Position numbers and translations under genes: made by a program
NCBI GenBank assembly: GCA_959018215.1
Contig: CAUEKL010000149.1
Coordinates: forward strand, 1-5,871
DNA from: an uncultured Gemmiger sp.
GTDB taxonomy: Bacteria; Bacillota; Clostridia; Oscillospirales; Ruminococcaceae
Direction: 5' to 3'
DNA length: 5,871 bases
Notes under the pieces: generated by a model
Told to the model about the DNA's origin: nothing
What the model saw: only the letters and a program-made list of their open reading frames with translations
Database searches by the model: none
Part shown: positions 1 through 5,871 of the stretch, piece after piece
How the letters are laid out: each line of letters opens with the position of its first letter
Position numbering within the stretch: the first letter of the stretch is position 1

Positions 1-1
1 G

Positions 2-562
2 CGGGAAGCGGACGAAGCTGTGCTGCTGTATCAGGTCCCCCACCCGGCCAGCCAGCCCATGGCGGCGGCCATCAGCGGCTGCTGTGATGCGTTGTATCCC
101 GAAACGGCGCCCCATGTGCTGACCCACTTCGGCGGAGAGCTGGTGGCGGGCAGTGCTTCCCGGCTGCGGGCATTTCTATCGCTGTGCCGTACCATTTATG
201 AGGAGATGCAGGCCAGGAATGTTCTGCCCCAGGACGGGGACGAGGTGATTCTCTGCATCGCGGCCTGGCGGTCGCTGCGCAGCGGCCAGCCGGTGCGGGC
301 CGCCAACGCCTATATCTGGCGCTACTGGCTGGGGGCGCGGCATTACTTTGTTTCCACCAACTATTGTCTGGTGCCCATCTGTGTGCTGCATCTGCCCGGC
401 AGCGGCAAGGACCGGCAGCTGAAGCTGCTCTACCGCCGTTACACAAAGCGGGGCACCTTCCCCTCCCGCAAGGGGGTGTGGCGGCTGTGCGGCATGCCCG
501 CGGCCCGTCCGCCCCTCTTCAACACCCTGTGGGTGCGGCTGCTGGCCGCCCTGCCGGACTGA
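2..562 (+). CDS. Unrecognised conserved-looking protein, C-terminal part (5' end outside window)
   Basis: The reading frame is open from the left edge to a TGA at 560-562, giving about 186 residues. A GTG at 20 and an ATG at 59 are in frame, but neither has a convincing ribosome binding site and the frame continues upstream, so this is most likely the end of a longer gene. The protein looks soluble, with many aromatic and basic residues. Notable stretches are a DGDEVILCIAAW segment, a WRYWLGARHYFVSTNY segment and a VLHLPGSGKDRQLKLLYRRY segment followed by a basic KRGTFPSRKG. The order (acidic DE motif, then an H-P-G motif with basic residues) is faintly reminiscent of the C-terminal part of nucleotide-sugar glycosyltransferases, but I cannot assign a family. 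It ends 40 bp before the hydrolase gene with no terminator between, so it probably shares that gene's transcript. Confidence 0.7.
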   Translation, partial: READEAVLLYQVPHPASQPMAAAISGCCDALYPETAPHVLTHFGGELVAGSASRLRAFLSLCRTIYEEMQARNVLPQDGDEVILCIAAWRSLRSGQPVRAANAYIWRYWLGARHYFVSTNYCLVPICVLHLPGSGKDRQLKLLYRRYTKRGTFPSRKGVWRLCGMPAARPPLFNTLWVRLLAALPD

Positions 563-602
563 GCGTTGACCATTCACCAATACCGAAAGGATCATTTTTT
601 CT

Positions 603-1601
603 ATGGCTGATCTGCCCAAGAATTCCCGCAGCCCGCTCTCGGTGGACCGGAGCAAGCTGCATCACGCACGGCGCAAACGCCCTGCCGAGACCGACCAGCT
701 GACCCCCATGATGCGGGCCATCAAAACCGTGCACAGCGTCACCTCCTCCGGGTCCACCAACCCGGACGATCTGGAACGCCAGCGCGCCGGGCAGGAACTG
801 TTCGGCCGCCTGGTCAGCCCCACCCTGGGACTGCGCAATGATTTTCTGGCCATCCGGGGCGGCCCCGTGCCGGTGCCGGCGGAATGGGTGAGCATTGAAG
901 CCGGGCACGACCGGCGCCATGTGGTGCTGTACTGCCACGGCGGCGGCTACACCTGCGGCCAGCTGGGCTATGCCCGGGTGCTGGCCAGCAAGCTGGCCCT
1001 GGCCGCCGGGTGCGATGTGCTTTCCTTTGAGTATCGCCTTTCTCCCGAGCACCCCTACCCCGCCGCCCTGACCGACGCCGTGGCGGTGTGGGATCACCTG
1101 GCCTACATGGGCTACGGCGCCCGGGACATCATTGTGGCGGGAGATTCCGCCGGGGGAAATCTGGCCCTAGAACTGGCCCTGCGGCTGAAAGAACAGGGCC
1201 GCCGCCAGCCCCGGGCCCTGATCCTCATGAGTCCCTGGACCGACATGACCGCCTCCGGCGCCAGCTACACCGAGCGGGCGGCACTGGACCCCATGCTGAC
1301 CATGCAGTATATCGAATCGGTGCGCGCTGCCTACTGCAGCACCCGCACCGATTTTGAATCGCCCTGCTTTTCTCCCCTGTTTGCCGACCTGCGCGGCCTG
1401 CCCCCCACCCTGATCCAGGTGGGCACCAACGAGATCCTTTTCTCCGACTCCGAGCAGCTGCACCGGAAGATGCAGGAGCAGAATGTGTTCAGCACACTGG
1501 AAGTGTACGAGGAATGCTGGCATGTGTTCCAGCAGATGCCCATCCGCAGCGCCGCCCAGGCCATGGACAGCGTGGGACGGTTTATCCAACGGCAGCTTTG
1601 A
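603..1601 (+). CDS. Alpha/beta-hydrolase of the hormone-sensitive lipase (family IV) esterase type
   Basis: A 332-residue protein of normal length for the HSL/family IV esterases, which hydrolyse carboxylic esters of short to medium acyl chains. Seen directly: oxyanion-hole motif HGGGY at 112-116, YRLSPEHPYPAAL at 144-156, nucleophile motif GDSAGG at 180-185 with Ser182, and WHVF at 306-309 with the expected catalytic His307. The acid residue is expected in GTNEILFSDS (274-283); Glu277 lies where family members usually carry Asp, and Asp282 is an alternative. There is no signal peptide or membrane helix, so it is probably cytosolic. The first ~60 residues are basic and polar and may form the cap region. 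The ATG at 603 is preceded by GAAAGGA at 585-591. It lies 21 bp upstream of the acyltransferase-like gene, so the pair may add and remove the same kind of acyl group. Family assignment is firm; substrate is unknown. Confidence 0.93.
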   Translation: MADLPKNSRSPLSVDRSKLHHARRKRPAETDQLTPMMRAIKTVHSVTSSGSTNPDDLERQRAGQELFGRLVSPTLGLRNDFLAIRGGPVPVPAEWVSIEAGHDRRHVVLYCHGGGYTCGQLGYARVLASKLALAAGCDVLSFEYRLSPEHPYPAALTDAVAVWDHLAYMGYGARDIIVAGDSAGGNLALELALRLKEQGRRQPRALILMSPWTDMTASGASYTERAALDPMLTMQYIESVRAAYCSTRTDFESPCFSPLFADLRGLPPTLIQVGTNEILFSDSEQLHRKMQEQNVFSTLEVYEECWHVFQQMPIRSAAQAMDSVGRFIQRQL

Positions 1602-1622
1602 CCGTAGAAAGGGGGCTTTGCC

Positions 1623-2888
1623 GTGCCGGAAAACTGGTATAAAGTCGATAACGTAGCCAAGCTGTTTTTGGCTACCATGAATCGGCGCGATCCGCGGGTA
1701 TTCCGCATCAGCTGTACTTTGAACGAGGAGGTGGACCCGGAGATCCTGGCCCGGGCGCTGGAACGCACCGCCCGGGAACTGCCCAATTTTCAGGTCACCC
1801 TGCACCGGGGTCTGTTCTGGCACTACTTTGAGGCCACCGACAAGCTGCCGGTGCCCGAACCGGAAAGCAAGCAGCCATGCGCGGCGCTGTACGGTCCGGA
1901 TCAGAAAAACGCCCTGCTGTACCGGGTGACCTACTACGGCGCCCGCGTCATTGTGGAGATGCTCCACGCCCTGACCGACGGCAACGGCGGGCTGATGTTT
2001 CTGAAATGCCTGGTACACAACTATCTGCAGCTGCAGCATCCCGATTCCCTGGCGGATGTGGCCCGGGACCAGGGGGCTTCGGCGGCGGACATGGAGCAGA
2101 ATTCCTACTCCAAATTTTACGCAGCCCGCCGGGCTTCCAAAGGCGCTCCGGACCCCGCTGTCAAACGCCGGGTCTGCCGGCTGCACGGGCGGAAGCTGCC
2201 TCTGGACCAGACCCAGTTCTTTGAGGGGCATCTGTCCGCCGCCCAGGTTCTGGCCAAATCCCGGTCCCTGGGTGTGAGCCTGACCAGCTACCTGGCCGCA
2301 GCCCAGATGCTGGCCGCCTGGCGGGAGATGTCCGCCATGGAACGGGGACACGCCATGTCCGTGGGCCTGCCGGTGAACCTGCGCAACTATTTTCCCTCCG
2401 ATACCGCCCGCAACTTCTTCAACACCGTGCGGGTGTCCCACATCTTTACCGGAGAGGAAACCCTGGAAGAACTGGCCAGGGAATTCGACGCCAAGCTGCG
2501 GGATGCCCTTTCGGATGACCGCATCAAGGCCCAGATGGACGGCTTCGAACGGTTCGAGCGCATTCCCGGCGTGCGGCCGGTCCCCCTCTTCTTCAAGAAC
2601 TGGGTGGTGAGTCTGTGCAACTGGGTGGAGGCCCGCAAGGTGACCCTGACCATCTCCAACATGGGCCGGGTCACGGTGCCCAAGGCCCTGGAGCCCTATA
2701 TTCACGGGTTTGCTGCTTATTGCAGCACCCCGTCCCTCTTCACCACCGTCTGTTCCTACGGGGACGACCTGGTGCTGGGCACCGCCTCGGCTTACCGCAG
2801 CACCAACGTGCTGAAAAACTTTTACCGCAGTCTGGCGGATGCCGGGCTGTCGGTCACACTGTACGCCAGCGAGGTGCAAAGCCTATGA
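1623..2888 (+). CDS. Condensation/alcohol-acetyltransferase-like protein (COG4908/PapA-like fold)
   Basis: A 421-residue protein resembling the CoA-dependent acyltransferase superfamily that includes NRPS condensation domains, PapA proteins and alcohol acetyltransferases; these transfer an acyl group to a hydroxyl or amine. Seen directly: LHALTDGNGG at 114-123 gives the HxxxDG signature with His115, Asp119 and Gly120, although the first His of the usual HHxxxDG is Leu114. Further family-like segments are VNLRNYFPSDTARNFF (251-266) and TISNMGRVTVP (343-353), the latter typical of the second lobe. Length suits a stand-alone two-lobe enzyme; there is no carrier-protein or adenylation domain. No signal peptide is seen. 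The start is a GTG at 1623, chosen because AAAGGGGG at 1608-1615 lies 7 nt upstream and MPENWYKVDNVAK matches the usual N-terminus of such proteins. Its end overlaps the next gene by 4 bp. The acyl donor and acceptor cannot be deduced. Confidence 0.85.
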   Translation: MPENWYKVDNVAKLFLATMNRRDPRVFRISCTLNEEVDPEILARALERTARELPNFQVTLHRGLFWHYFEATDKLPVPEPESKQPCAALYGPDQKNALLYRVTYYGARVIVEMLHALTDGNGGLMFLKCLVHNYLQLQHPDSLADVARDQGASAADMEQNSYSKFYAARRASKGAPDPAVKRRVCRLHGRKLPLDQTQFFEGHLSAAQVLAKSRSLGVSLTSYLAAAQMLAAWREMSAMERGHAMSVGLPVNLRNYFPSDTARNFFNTVRVSHIFTGEETLEELAREFDAKLRDALSDDRIKAQMDGFERFERIPGVRPVPLFFKNWVVSLCNWVEARKVTLTISNMGRVTVPKALEPYIHGFAAYCSTPSLFTTVCSYGDDLVLGTASAYRSTNVLKNFYRSLADAGLSVTLYASEVQSL

Positions 2889-3553
2889 AAACCTGCCCTC
2901 ATTGCCATATCCAGGTGGGCAGCGGCTCCTACTGTCCCCTGTGTCAGAGTCCTCTGCCCGGCGCCGATATGCCGGAAACACCTTACTTTCCCCCCGCTCC
3001 GCCGCCGGGACGTCGTCTGCCGCTCTTCTTCAAGCTGGTCACCTTCTTTCTGCTGGCGGGAGTGGTGGTCTGTGCGGCCATCGACTTTCTTTTGCAGGAA
3101 AGCCTGCATCTGCACTGGAGTCTGGTGGTGGTTGCCTGTGTGGCAGCAGCCCTGCTGCTGCTTCGTGCCTTGATGCTGGGCAGTCATAACGTGCCCAAGC
3201 TGCTGTTCCAGATTCTGGTGGGAGCTTCCCTGCTGGTCTGGTTCTGTGACTGGTTCCTGGACTGGGGCAACGTGGCCATCGACCTGGTCATTCCCATCCT
3301 GTGCACCGCCACCCTACTGCTGAACTTTCTGTTTGCCTTCATCAACCGCCGGTTCACCGAAAACGGCCTGATTTATCTTTTGCTGAATATCGGGGTGGGG
3401 GTGGTGCCTTACATCGTGCTGACCATTCGCCACACCCGCGCCGCCCTGCCCTGGGTCATCTGCCTGATCGTAAGTGTTATCACCTTTCTGGGGCTGGTCA
3501 TCTTCAAGGGCCGGACCCTGTGGTCGGAGTTTGCCAAGCGGCTGCATATGTGA
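2885..3553 (+). CDS. Zinc-ribbon membrane protein, DUF6320-like
   Basis: A 222-residue protein. The N-terminus carries two CxxC knuckles, CPHC at 4-7 and CPLC at 17-20, which would form a small zinc ribbon. A proline-rich linker (about 30-45) leads to six hydrophobic segments at roughly 49-70, 78-96, 106-123, 131-153, 161-182 and 187-207, then a short basic tail. This layout fits the uncharacterised DUF6320 family of Firmicutes, which I recall (not checked) as often sitting next to alcohol-acetyltransferase-like genes. The ATG at 2885 overlaps the upstream stop as ATGA, and GAGGTG at 2871-2876 lies 8 nt upstream, so translational coupling is likely. A longer in-frame extension upstream (from 2615) lies inside the acyltransferase gene and is rejected as a shadow. 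Function is unknown; a membrane anchor or partner for the acyltransferase or hydrolase is a guess from context. Confidence 0.85.
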   Translation: MKTCPHCHIQVGSGSYCPLCQSPLPGADMPETPYFPPAPPPGRRLPLFFKLVTFFLLAGVVVCAAIDFLLQESLHLHWSLVVVACVAAALLLLRALMLGSHNVPKLLFQILVGASLLVWFCDWFLDWGNVAIDLVIPILCTATLLLNFLFAFINRRFTENGLIYLLLNIGVGVVPYIVLTIRHTRAALPWVICLIVSVITFLGLVIFKGRTLWSEFAKRLHM

Positions 3554-3571
3554 TTTTCTTTCATTGCCACC

Positions 3572-3616
3572 AAAAAAAGAGCCTTTCTTTCCCGCAGGGA
3601 AGAAAGGCTCTTTCTT
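3572..3616. terminator. Shared bidirectional rho-independent terminator between convergent genes
   Basis: The left arm 3577-3593 (AAGAGCCTTTCTTTCCC) pairs with the right arm 3597-3612 (GGGAAGAAAGGCTCTT) with one unpaired base and a GCA loop. On the - strand the hairpin is followed by seven T residues (complement of the A run 3572-3578); on the + strand it is followed by TTTCTT within 3611-3616. It lies 18 bp after the stop of the zinc-ribbon gene and 8 bp beyond the stop of the exporter gene, so it can end both operons; the T run is better for the - strand transcript. Confidence 0.9.
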
Positions 3617-3623
3617 GTTATCG

Positions 3624-4856
3624 TTATGGCCGGGTCAGCAGACGGCGCAGAGCAGGATTGCATACAAACAGAGCTGCGGGAAGGATCGTCAGCACCCCGC
3701 CCGCCAGGGAAACCGGCACCACACCGAAAAGATCGCCCAGGACCCCGTACGCCACCATGGAAAAGGCGGTGGTCCCCACACAGGCCGCATTGAACAGGGC
3801 CAGGACCCGGCCATGGTAGGCCGGCTCGATGGCTTCCATCAAGGCCGGGTACATGAATGTATTGGCCACCATATTGCAGAAGGCAAATCCGGTATAGAGC
3901 ACAGTGCAAACCCGGAAACCGGATGCCACCATAGCCCCGATATACAGCAGATTGTATCCCACGTTGGCCAGGACCAGCACCTGCCAGCGGCGGCGGCGCG
4001 GGAGGGGCACCAGGGCCATCAGGACGGTGGCGGCCAGCATGGCAGCGCTTTCTGCCCCCAGGAACAGTCCATACTGCGGGATATCCATCCCCTTTTCCAG
4101 GCACCAGGCATACACAATGCCGGTAAACCCGCCGCAGGTCAGGTTGACGGTGGCTCCCGCCGCCATCATGCCGGTCAAACCGGGGTGCTGTTTCAGATAG
4201 GCAAACCCATCGCTGAAATCCCGGAGAAAACCGTGCGGCTCCGCCTTTTGCTCATGCGGGATTTCCGGCGCCCGAATGAACCATTCGGTGGCGGAGGAAA
4301 AAAGAAAGGTGGCCCCGTTGAAGAGGATAATCCCCGGCACACCGAAGATCACCACCAGGAATCCCCCCGCCGCGTTGCCGATCATCTGAATCGCCGACTG
4401 GGTGCTCTGCATCAGGGCAGAGGCCCGCATCAGGTTGTTTTGCTCCACCAACTGGGGCAGCAGAGCGTTGAGGGCCGGGTACAGCACCGCGCTGCACACC
4501 GAACTGACGGCCGCCACCGCCAGCACCTGCCAGACCTGCATTTTCCCCGCAAGAGCCAGCAGGCCCAAAAGCAGCATGGTCACGCCGCAGACCGCATCAC
4601 TGCCGGCAGCCAGGTTGCGGCGGTTGAAACGGTCGGCCAGCACCCCGCCCAAAGGCTGCAGCAGCATGTTGCCGAAATAGCTGATGGCGGTGGTCATGCT
4701 CATCCAGGCGGCGGAGTCGGTTTTGTTGTACACCCAGATGCCGATGGCAATGGCATACAGCACGCTTCCGATCTTGGATTCGGCCATGCCCTGCCAGACC
4801 AGAAACAGGTTCCGGTTGAACCGGGGGCGGGGCGCGGTGTCAGTGTTTGCCGTCAT
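3624..4856 (-). CDS. MFS exporter, drug/macrolide-efflux-like (12 TM)
   Basis: A 410-residue Major Facilitator Superfamily protein, normal length for a 12-helix proton-driven exporter in the cytoplasmic membrane. Seen directly: a short polar N-terminus, hydrophobic segments throughout, motif A GGVLADRFNRR at 70-80 in the loop between helices 2 and 3, YPALNALLPQLV at 126-137 followed by NLMRASALMQSTQSAIQMIG, a central cytoplasmic loop at about 191-225, and a second half of six helices from about 226 to 399. The sequence style is that of the MFS_3/EntS-like and macrolide-efflux-like subgroup, where annotation as efflux pump is common but substrates are rarely known. The ATG at 4856 has GGGGAGGT 8 nt upstream, located inside the end of the regulator gene, and the two reading frames overlap by 17 bp. 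It is therefore co-transcribed and probably translationally coupled with its regulator, which suggests induction by the exported compound. Confidence 0.93.
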   Translation of the reverse strand: MTANTDTAPRPRFNRNLFLVWQGMAESKIGSVLYAIAIGIWVYNKTDSAAWMSMTTAISYFGNMLLQPLGGVLADRFNRRNLAAGSDAVCGVTMLLLGLLALAGKMQVWQVLAVAAVSSVCSAVLYPALNALLPQLVEQNNLMRASALMQSTQSAIQMIGNAAGGFLVVIFGVPGIILFNGATFLFSSATEWFIRAPEIPHEQKAEPHGFLRDFSDGFAYLKQHPGLTGMMAAGATVNLTCGGFTGIVYAWCLEKGMDIPQYGLFLGAESAAMLAATVLMALVPLPRRRRWQVLVLANVGYNLLYIGAMVASGFRVCTVLYTGFAFCNMVANTFMYPALMEAIEPAYHGRVLALFNAACVGTTAFSMVAYGVLGDLFGVVPVSLAGGVLTILPAALFVCNPALRRLLTRP

Positions 4857-5562
4857 CTTCCTTTACCTCCCCTGCCCGGTAGGAAATCATGTCAAACCGG
4901 ATGGGCGCCGTACCCGGGCGCGGCTGACTGTGTTGCTGGAGGTAATCGCCGATCAGATTCCGCAGTTCCAGGGCTTCTTCCCGGGTCAAGTGAATGACAC
5001 CGTTTGTTTCCAGTAAGCCCCAGGCGTCGTCCCAGTCCTGACTGGGGCTTTCTTGCCAGTCCTTCATCATCTTCAGGGCGCCTTCCCGTACCTGCCGGGC
5101 GTTTTCTTCCAGCAGAAGCCGGGTGGGGTCCCACAGACCGGTGTTGCACACATCCAGCGAGATGCACTTGTCGGTCAGGCGGTAGTAGGTAGCCAGGATC
5201 CCGTGGATCAGCTCCTGATGGTCCTTTTCCACCACCCCGATGGATTCCAGCTTGAGCATATGATGCCGGGCGGAACTGGGGGCAATGCCCAGCTCGTCAG
5301 CCAGCCGCTTGGAGGTCACCGGCTCCGCCAGGATCATCATCTTCTCCAGCATACGCTGACGCAGCGGGTGCATGAAGATGGATACGTCCTTTTCATCGCT
5401 GAGGATCAGCATGTCATCCCGGAACCGTGGTTTGCCGCCTTTCTGACCTTCGGCTGTTGTTTCCTGCATCGCCGCACCTGGCTCCGCAGGGACCGCTGCT
5501 TGTTTGGCAGCTTTGGAAATGGTCTTGCGGAAAGCATCCCCGTTTTTATCGGTATTGTTCAT
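4840..5562 (-). CDS. Winged-helix transcriptional regulator, ArsR-like (HTH_20 type)
   Basis: A 240-residue DNA-binding protein. Residues 1-50 are polar, charged and probably disordered. A winged helix follows at about 61-130: HPLRQRMLEKMM (65-76), SKRLADELGI (84-93), then APSSARHHMLKLESIGVV (94-111) as the recognition helix, and a wing ending in YYRLT (126-130). The C-terminal half (about 145-230) is mostly helical, with LTREEALELRNLIGDYL at 192-208, as seen in ArsR-like regulators paired with MFS pumps; it may bind the ligand or dimerise. No cysteine pair typical of metal-sensing ArsR proteins is visible near the recognition helix, so a small organic ligand is more likely than a metal. The ATG at 5562 is supported by AAGGAGG 8 nt upstream (5571-5577); Met32 and Met51 are alternatives without such a site. 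Its promoter holds a palindromic operator, so it probably represses its own operon. Confidence 0.9.
   Translation of the reverse strand: MNNTDKNGDAFRKTISKAAKQAAVPAEPGAAMQETTAEGQKGGKPRFRDDMLILSDEKDVSIFMHPLRQRMLEKMMILAEPVTSKRLADELGIAPSSARHHMLKLESIGVVEKDHQELIHGILATYYRLTDKCISLDVCNTGLWDPTRLLLEENARQVREGALKMMKDWQESPSQDWDDAWGLLETNGVIHLTREEALELRNLIGDYLQQHSQPRPGTAPIRFDMISYRAGEVKEDDGKH
4865..4872 (-). promoter_or_regulatory. Ribosome binding site of the MFS gene inside the regulator gene
   Basis: Read on the - strand this is GGGGAGGT, 8 nt before the exporter ATG at 4856. It lies within the last codons of the regulator, so ribosomes finishing the regulator pass over it. This fixes the exporter start and supports coupled translation. 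Confidence 0.8.
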
Positions 5563-5587
5563 CTGTGCGCCCTCCTTCGTCGCAAAA

Positions 5588-5617
5588 ATTATATCATTAC
5601 AATTATTGTAATGTCAA
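5588..5617 (-). promoter_or_regulatory. Sigma-70-type promoter of the regulator-exporter operon
   Basis: On the - strand a perfect TTGACA (5617-5612) and a perfect TATAAT (5593-5588) are separated by 18 bp. The predicted start is near 5581, giving a leader of about 20 nt that contains the AAGGAGG site of the regulator. Both boxes are full consensus, so the promoter should be strong unless repressed; the spacer holds a palindrome. Confidence 0.9.
5595..5613. promoter_or_regulatory. Palindromic operator in the promoter spacer
   Basis: CATTACAAT-T-ATTGTAATG is a perfect 9-bp inverted repeat around one central base. It fills nearly the whole spacer between the -35 and -10 boxes and covers the last two bases of the -35 box. 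A dimeric regulator bound here would block RNA polymerase. The encoded ArsR-like protein, translated from the transcript of this same promoter, is the obvious candidate binder; that pairing is inference. Confidence 0.85.
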
Positions 5618-5622
5618 GATTG

Positions 5623-5639
5623 CTGTACTATTTTTACAG
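5623..5639. repeat. Short inverted repeat upstream of the regulator promoter
   Basis: CTGTA and TACAG are separated by 7 bp (CTATTTT). It lies just upstream of the -35 box on the - strand and shares the TACA/TGTA core with the main palindrome. It could be an auxiliary binding site or chance; arms of 5 bp in AT-rich DNA are weak evidence. Confidence 0.3.
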
Positions 5640-5728
5640 TGCAGAATTCCACAAGTTCCTCCACAGCACGGGCAAGCAAAAAATATCCATCCCTCGTTAT
5701 TTTCACCCATGCTGTAAAACTATTTTAT

Positions 5729-5743
5729 TTTTTTTGCAAAAAA
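5729..5743 (+). promoter_or_regulatory. AT-tract upstream of the tRNA promoter (UP-element-like)
   Basis: A run of seven T, then GC, then six A ends 3 bp before the -35 box, preceded by more AT-rich sequence (5716-5728). Such tracts at about -40 to -60 contact the RNA polymerase alpha subunit at strong stable-RNA promoters. The TTTTTTGCAAAAAA core is also self-complementary, but no gene ends just upstream that would need it as a terminator on the + strand. Confidence 0.5.
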
Positions 5744-5746
5744 CCA

Positions 5747-5775
5747 TTGACAAATCCCAGCGCGTATGGTATATT
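5747..5775 (+). promoter_or_regulatory. Promoter of the initiator tRNA
   Basis: A perfect TTGACA (5747-5752), a 17-bp spacer and TATATT (5770-5775) with an extended -10 TG at 5767-5768. The predicted start is near 5782, about 29 nt before the tRNA. It points to high, constitutive expression, as expected for a stable-RNA gene. The AT-rich tract upstream would strengthen it. Confidence 0.88.
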
Positions 5776-5785
5776 GATTAAGCTA

Positions 5786-5797
5786 TCTCGAAAGAGA
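5786..5797 (+). other. Small hairpin in the tRNA 5' leader
   Basis: TCTC-GAAA-GAGA forms a 4-bp stem closed by a GNRA tetraloop, located 13 nt upstream of the mature tRNA 5' end. It would lie in the leader removed by RNase P. It may help set the transcript's 5' end or have no role; short stems of this size are common. Confidence 0.35.
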
Positions 5798-5810
5798 CAC
5801 AACAAAATAT

Positions 5811-5871
<61 letters not shown>

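Noticed and set aside
566..594. TTGACC-like -35 box between the first gene and the hydrolase
   Set aside because: At 17-bp spacing the -10 position reads GGATCA and overlaps the ribosome binding site, so no credible promoter.
519..1097. - strand open frame opposite the hydrolase start
   Set aside because: Low-complexity antisense product; it conflicts with the HGGGY-containing hydrolase.
1167..2879. Long - strand open frame (570 codons) opposite the hydrolase and acyltransferase genes
   Set aside because: It is rich in Gly, His, Gln and Val without recognisable motifs, has no ribosome binding site, and mirrors the codon bias of the two well-supported + strand genes.
3474..4997. Long + strand open frame (507 codons) opposite the exporter and regulator
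   Set aside because: His/Gln/Gly-rich antisense shadow that runs through the terminator and has no motifs; the - strand MFS and winged-helix proteins are clear.
5730..5743. TTTTTTGCAAAAAA as a terminator
   Set aside because: No loop-forming GC stem and no gene ending upstream on either strand; better explained as an AT-rich upstream promoter tract.

Overview
The window looks like chromosomal DNA of a GC-rich, low-motility-type gut Firmicute, most likely Oscillospiraceae/Ruminococcaceae (Faecalibacterium, Gemmiger or Subdoligranulum-like). The reasons are G/C-rich third codon positions, strong AGGAGG-type ribosome binding sites, AT-rich intergenic promoters with consensus TTGACA/TATAAT boxes, and gene families typical of Clostridia. 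This assignment is inference from style; no species marker is complete here.

Left half (2-3553, + strand): four co-directional genes that probably form one transcription unit. They are the C-terminal part of an unrecognised protein cut by the window edge, an HSL-type (family IV) alpha/beta-hydrolase, a condensation/alcohol-acetyltransferase-like protein with an HxxxDG motif, and a small zinc-ribbon plus six-helix membrane protein of the DUF6320 type. The gaps are 40 bp, 21 bp and a 4-bp ATGA overlap. A hydrolase, an acyltransferase-like enzyme and a membrane protein in tight order suggest a module that adds or removes acyl groups on a lipid, alcohol or glycan at the membrane. No substrate can be read from the sequence.

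Middle (3572-3616): one imperfect hairpin with A/T runs on both sides, lying between convergent genes and able to serve as terminator for both.

Right half (3624-5562, - strand): a two-gene operon, a winged-helix (ArsR-like) regulator followed by a 12-helix MFS exporter, with a 17-bp overlap. Its promoter has perfect -35 and -10 hexamers, and the spacer between them is almost filled by a perfect 9-1-9 palindrome. This is a clear candidate operator for autorepression with release by a ligand that the pump exports.

Far right (5729-5871, + strand): an extended -10 promoter with an AT-rich upstream tract drives an initiator tRNA-Met(CAU), cut by the window end at tRNA position 61. There is no CRISPR array, insertion sequence or phage feature that I can see.
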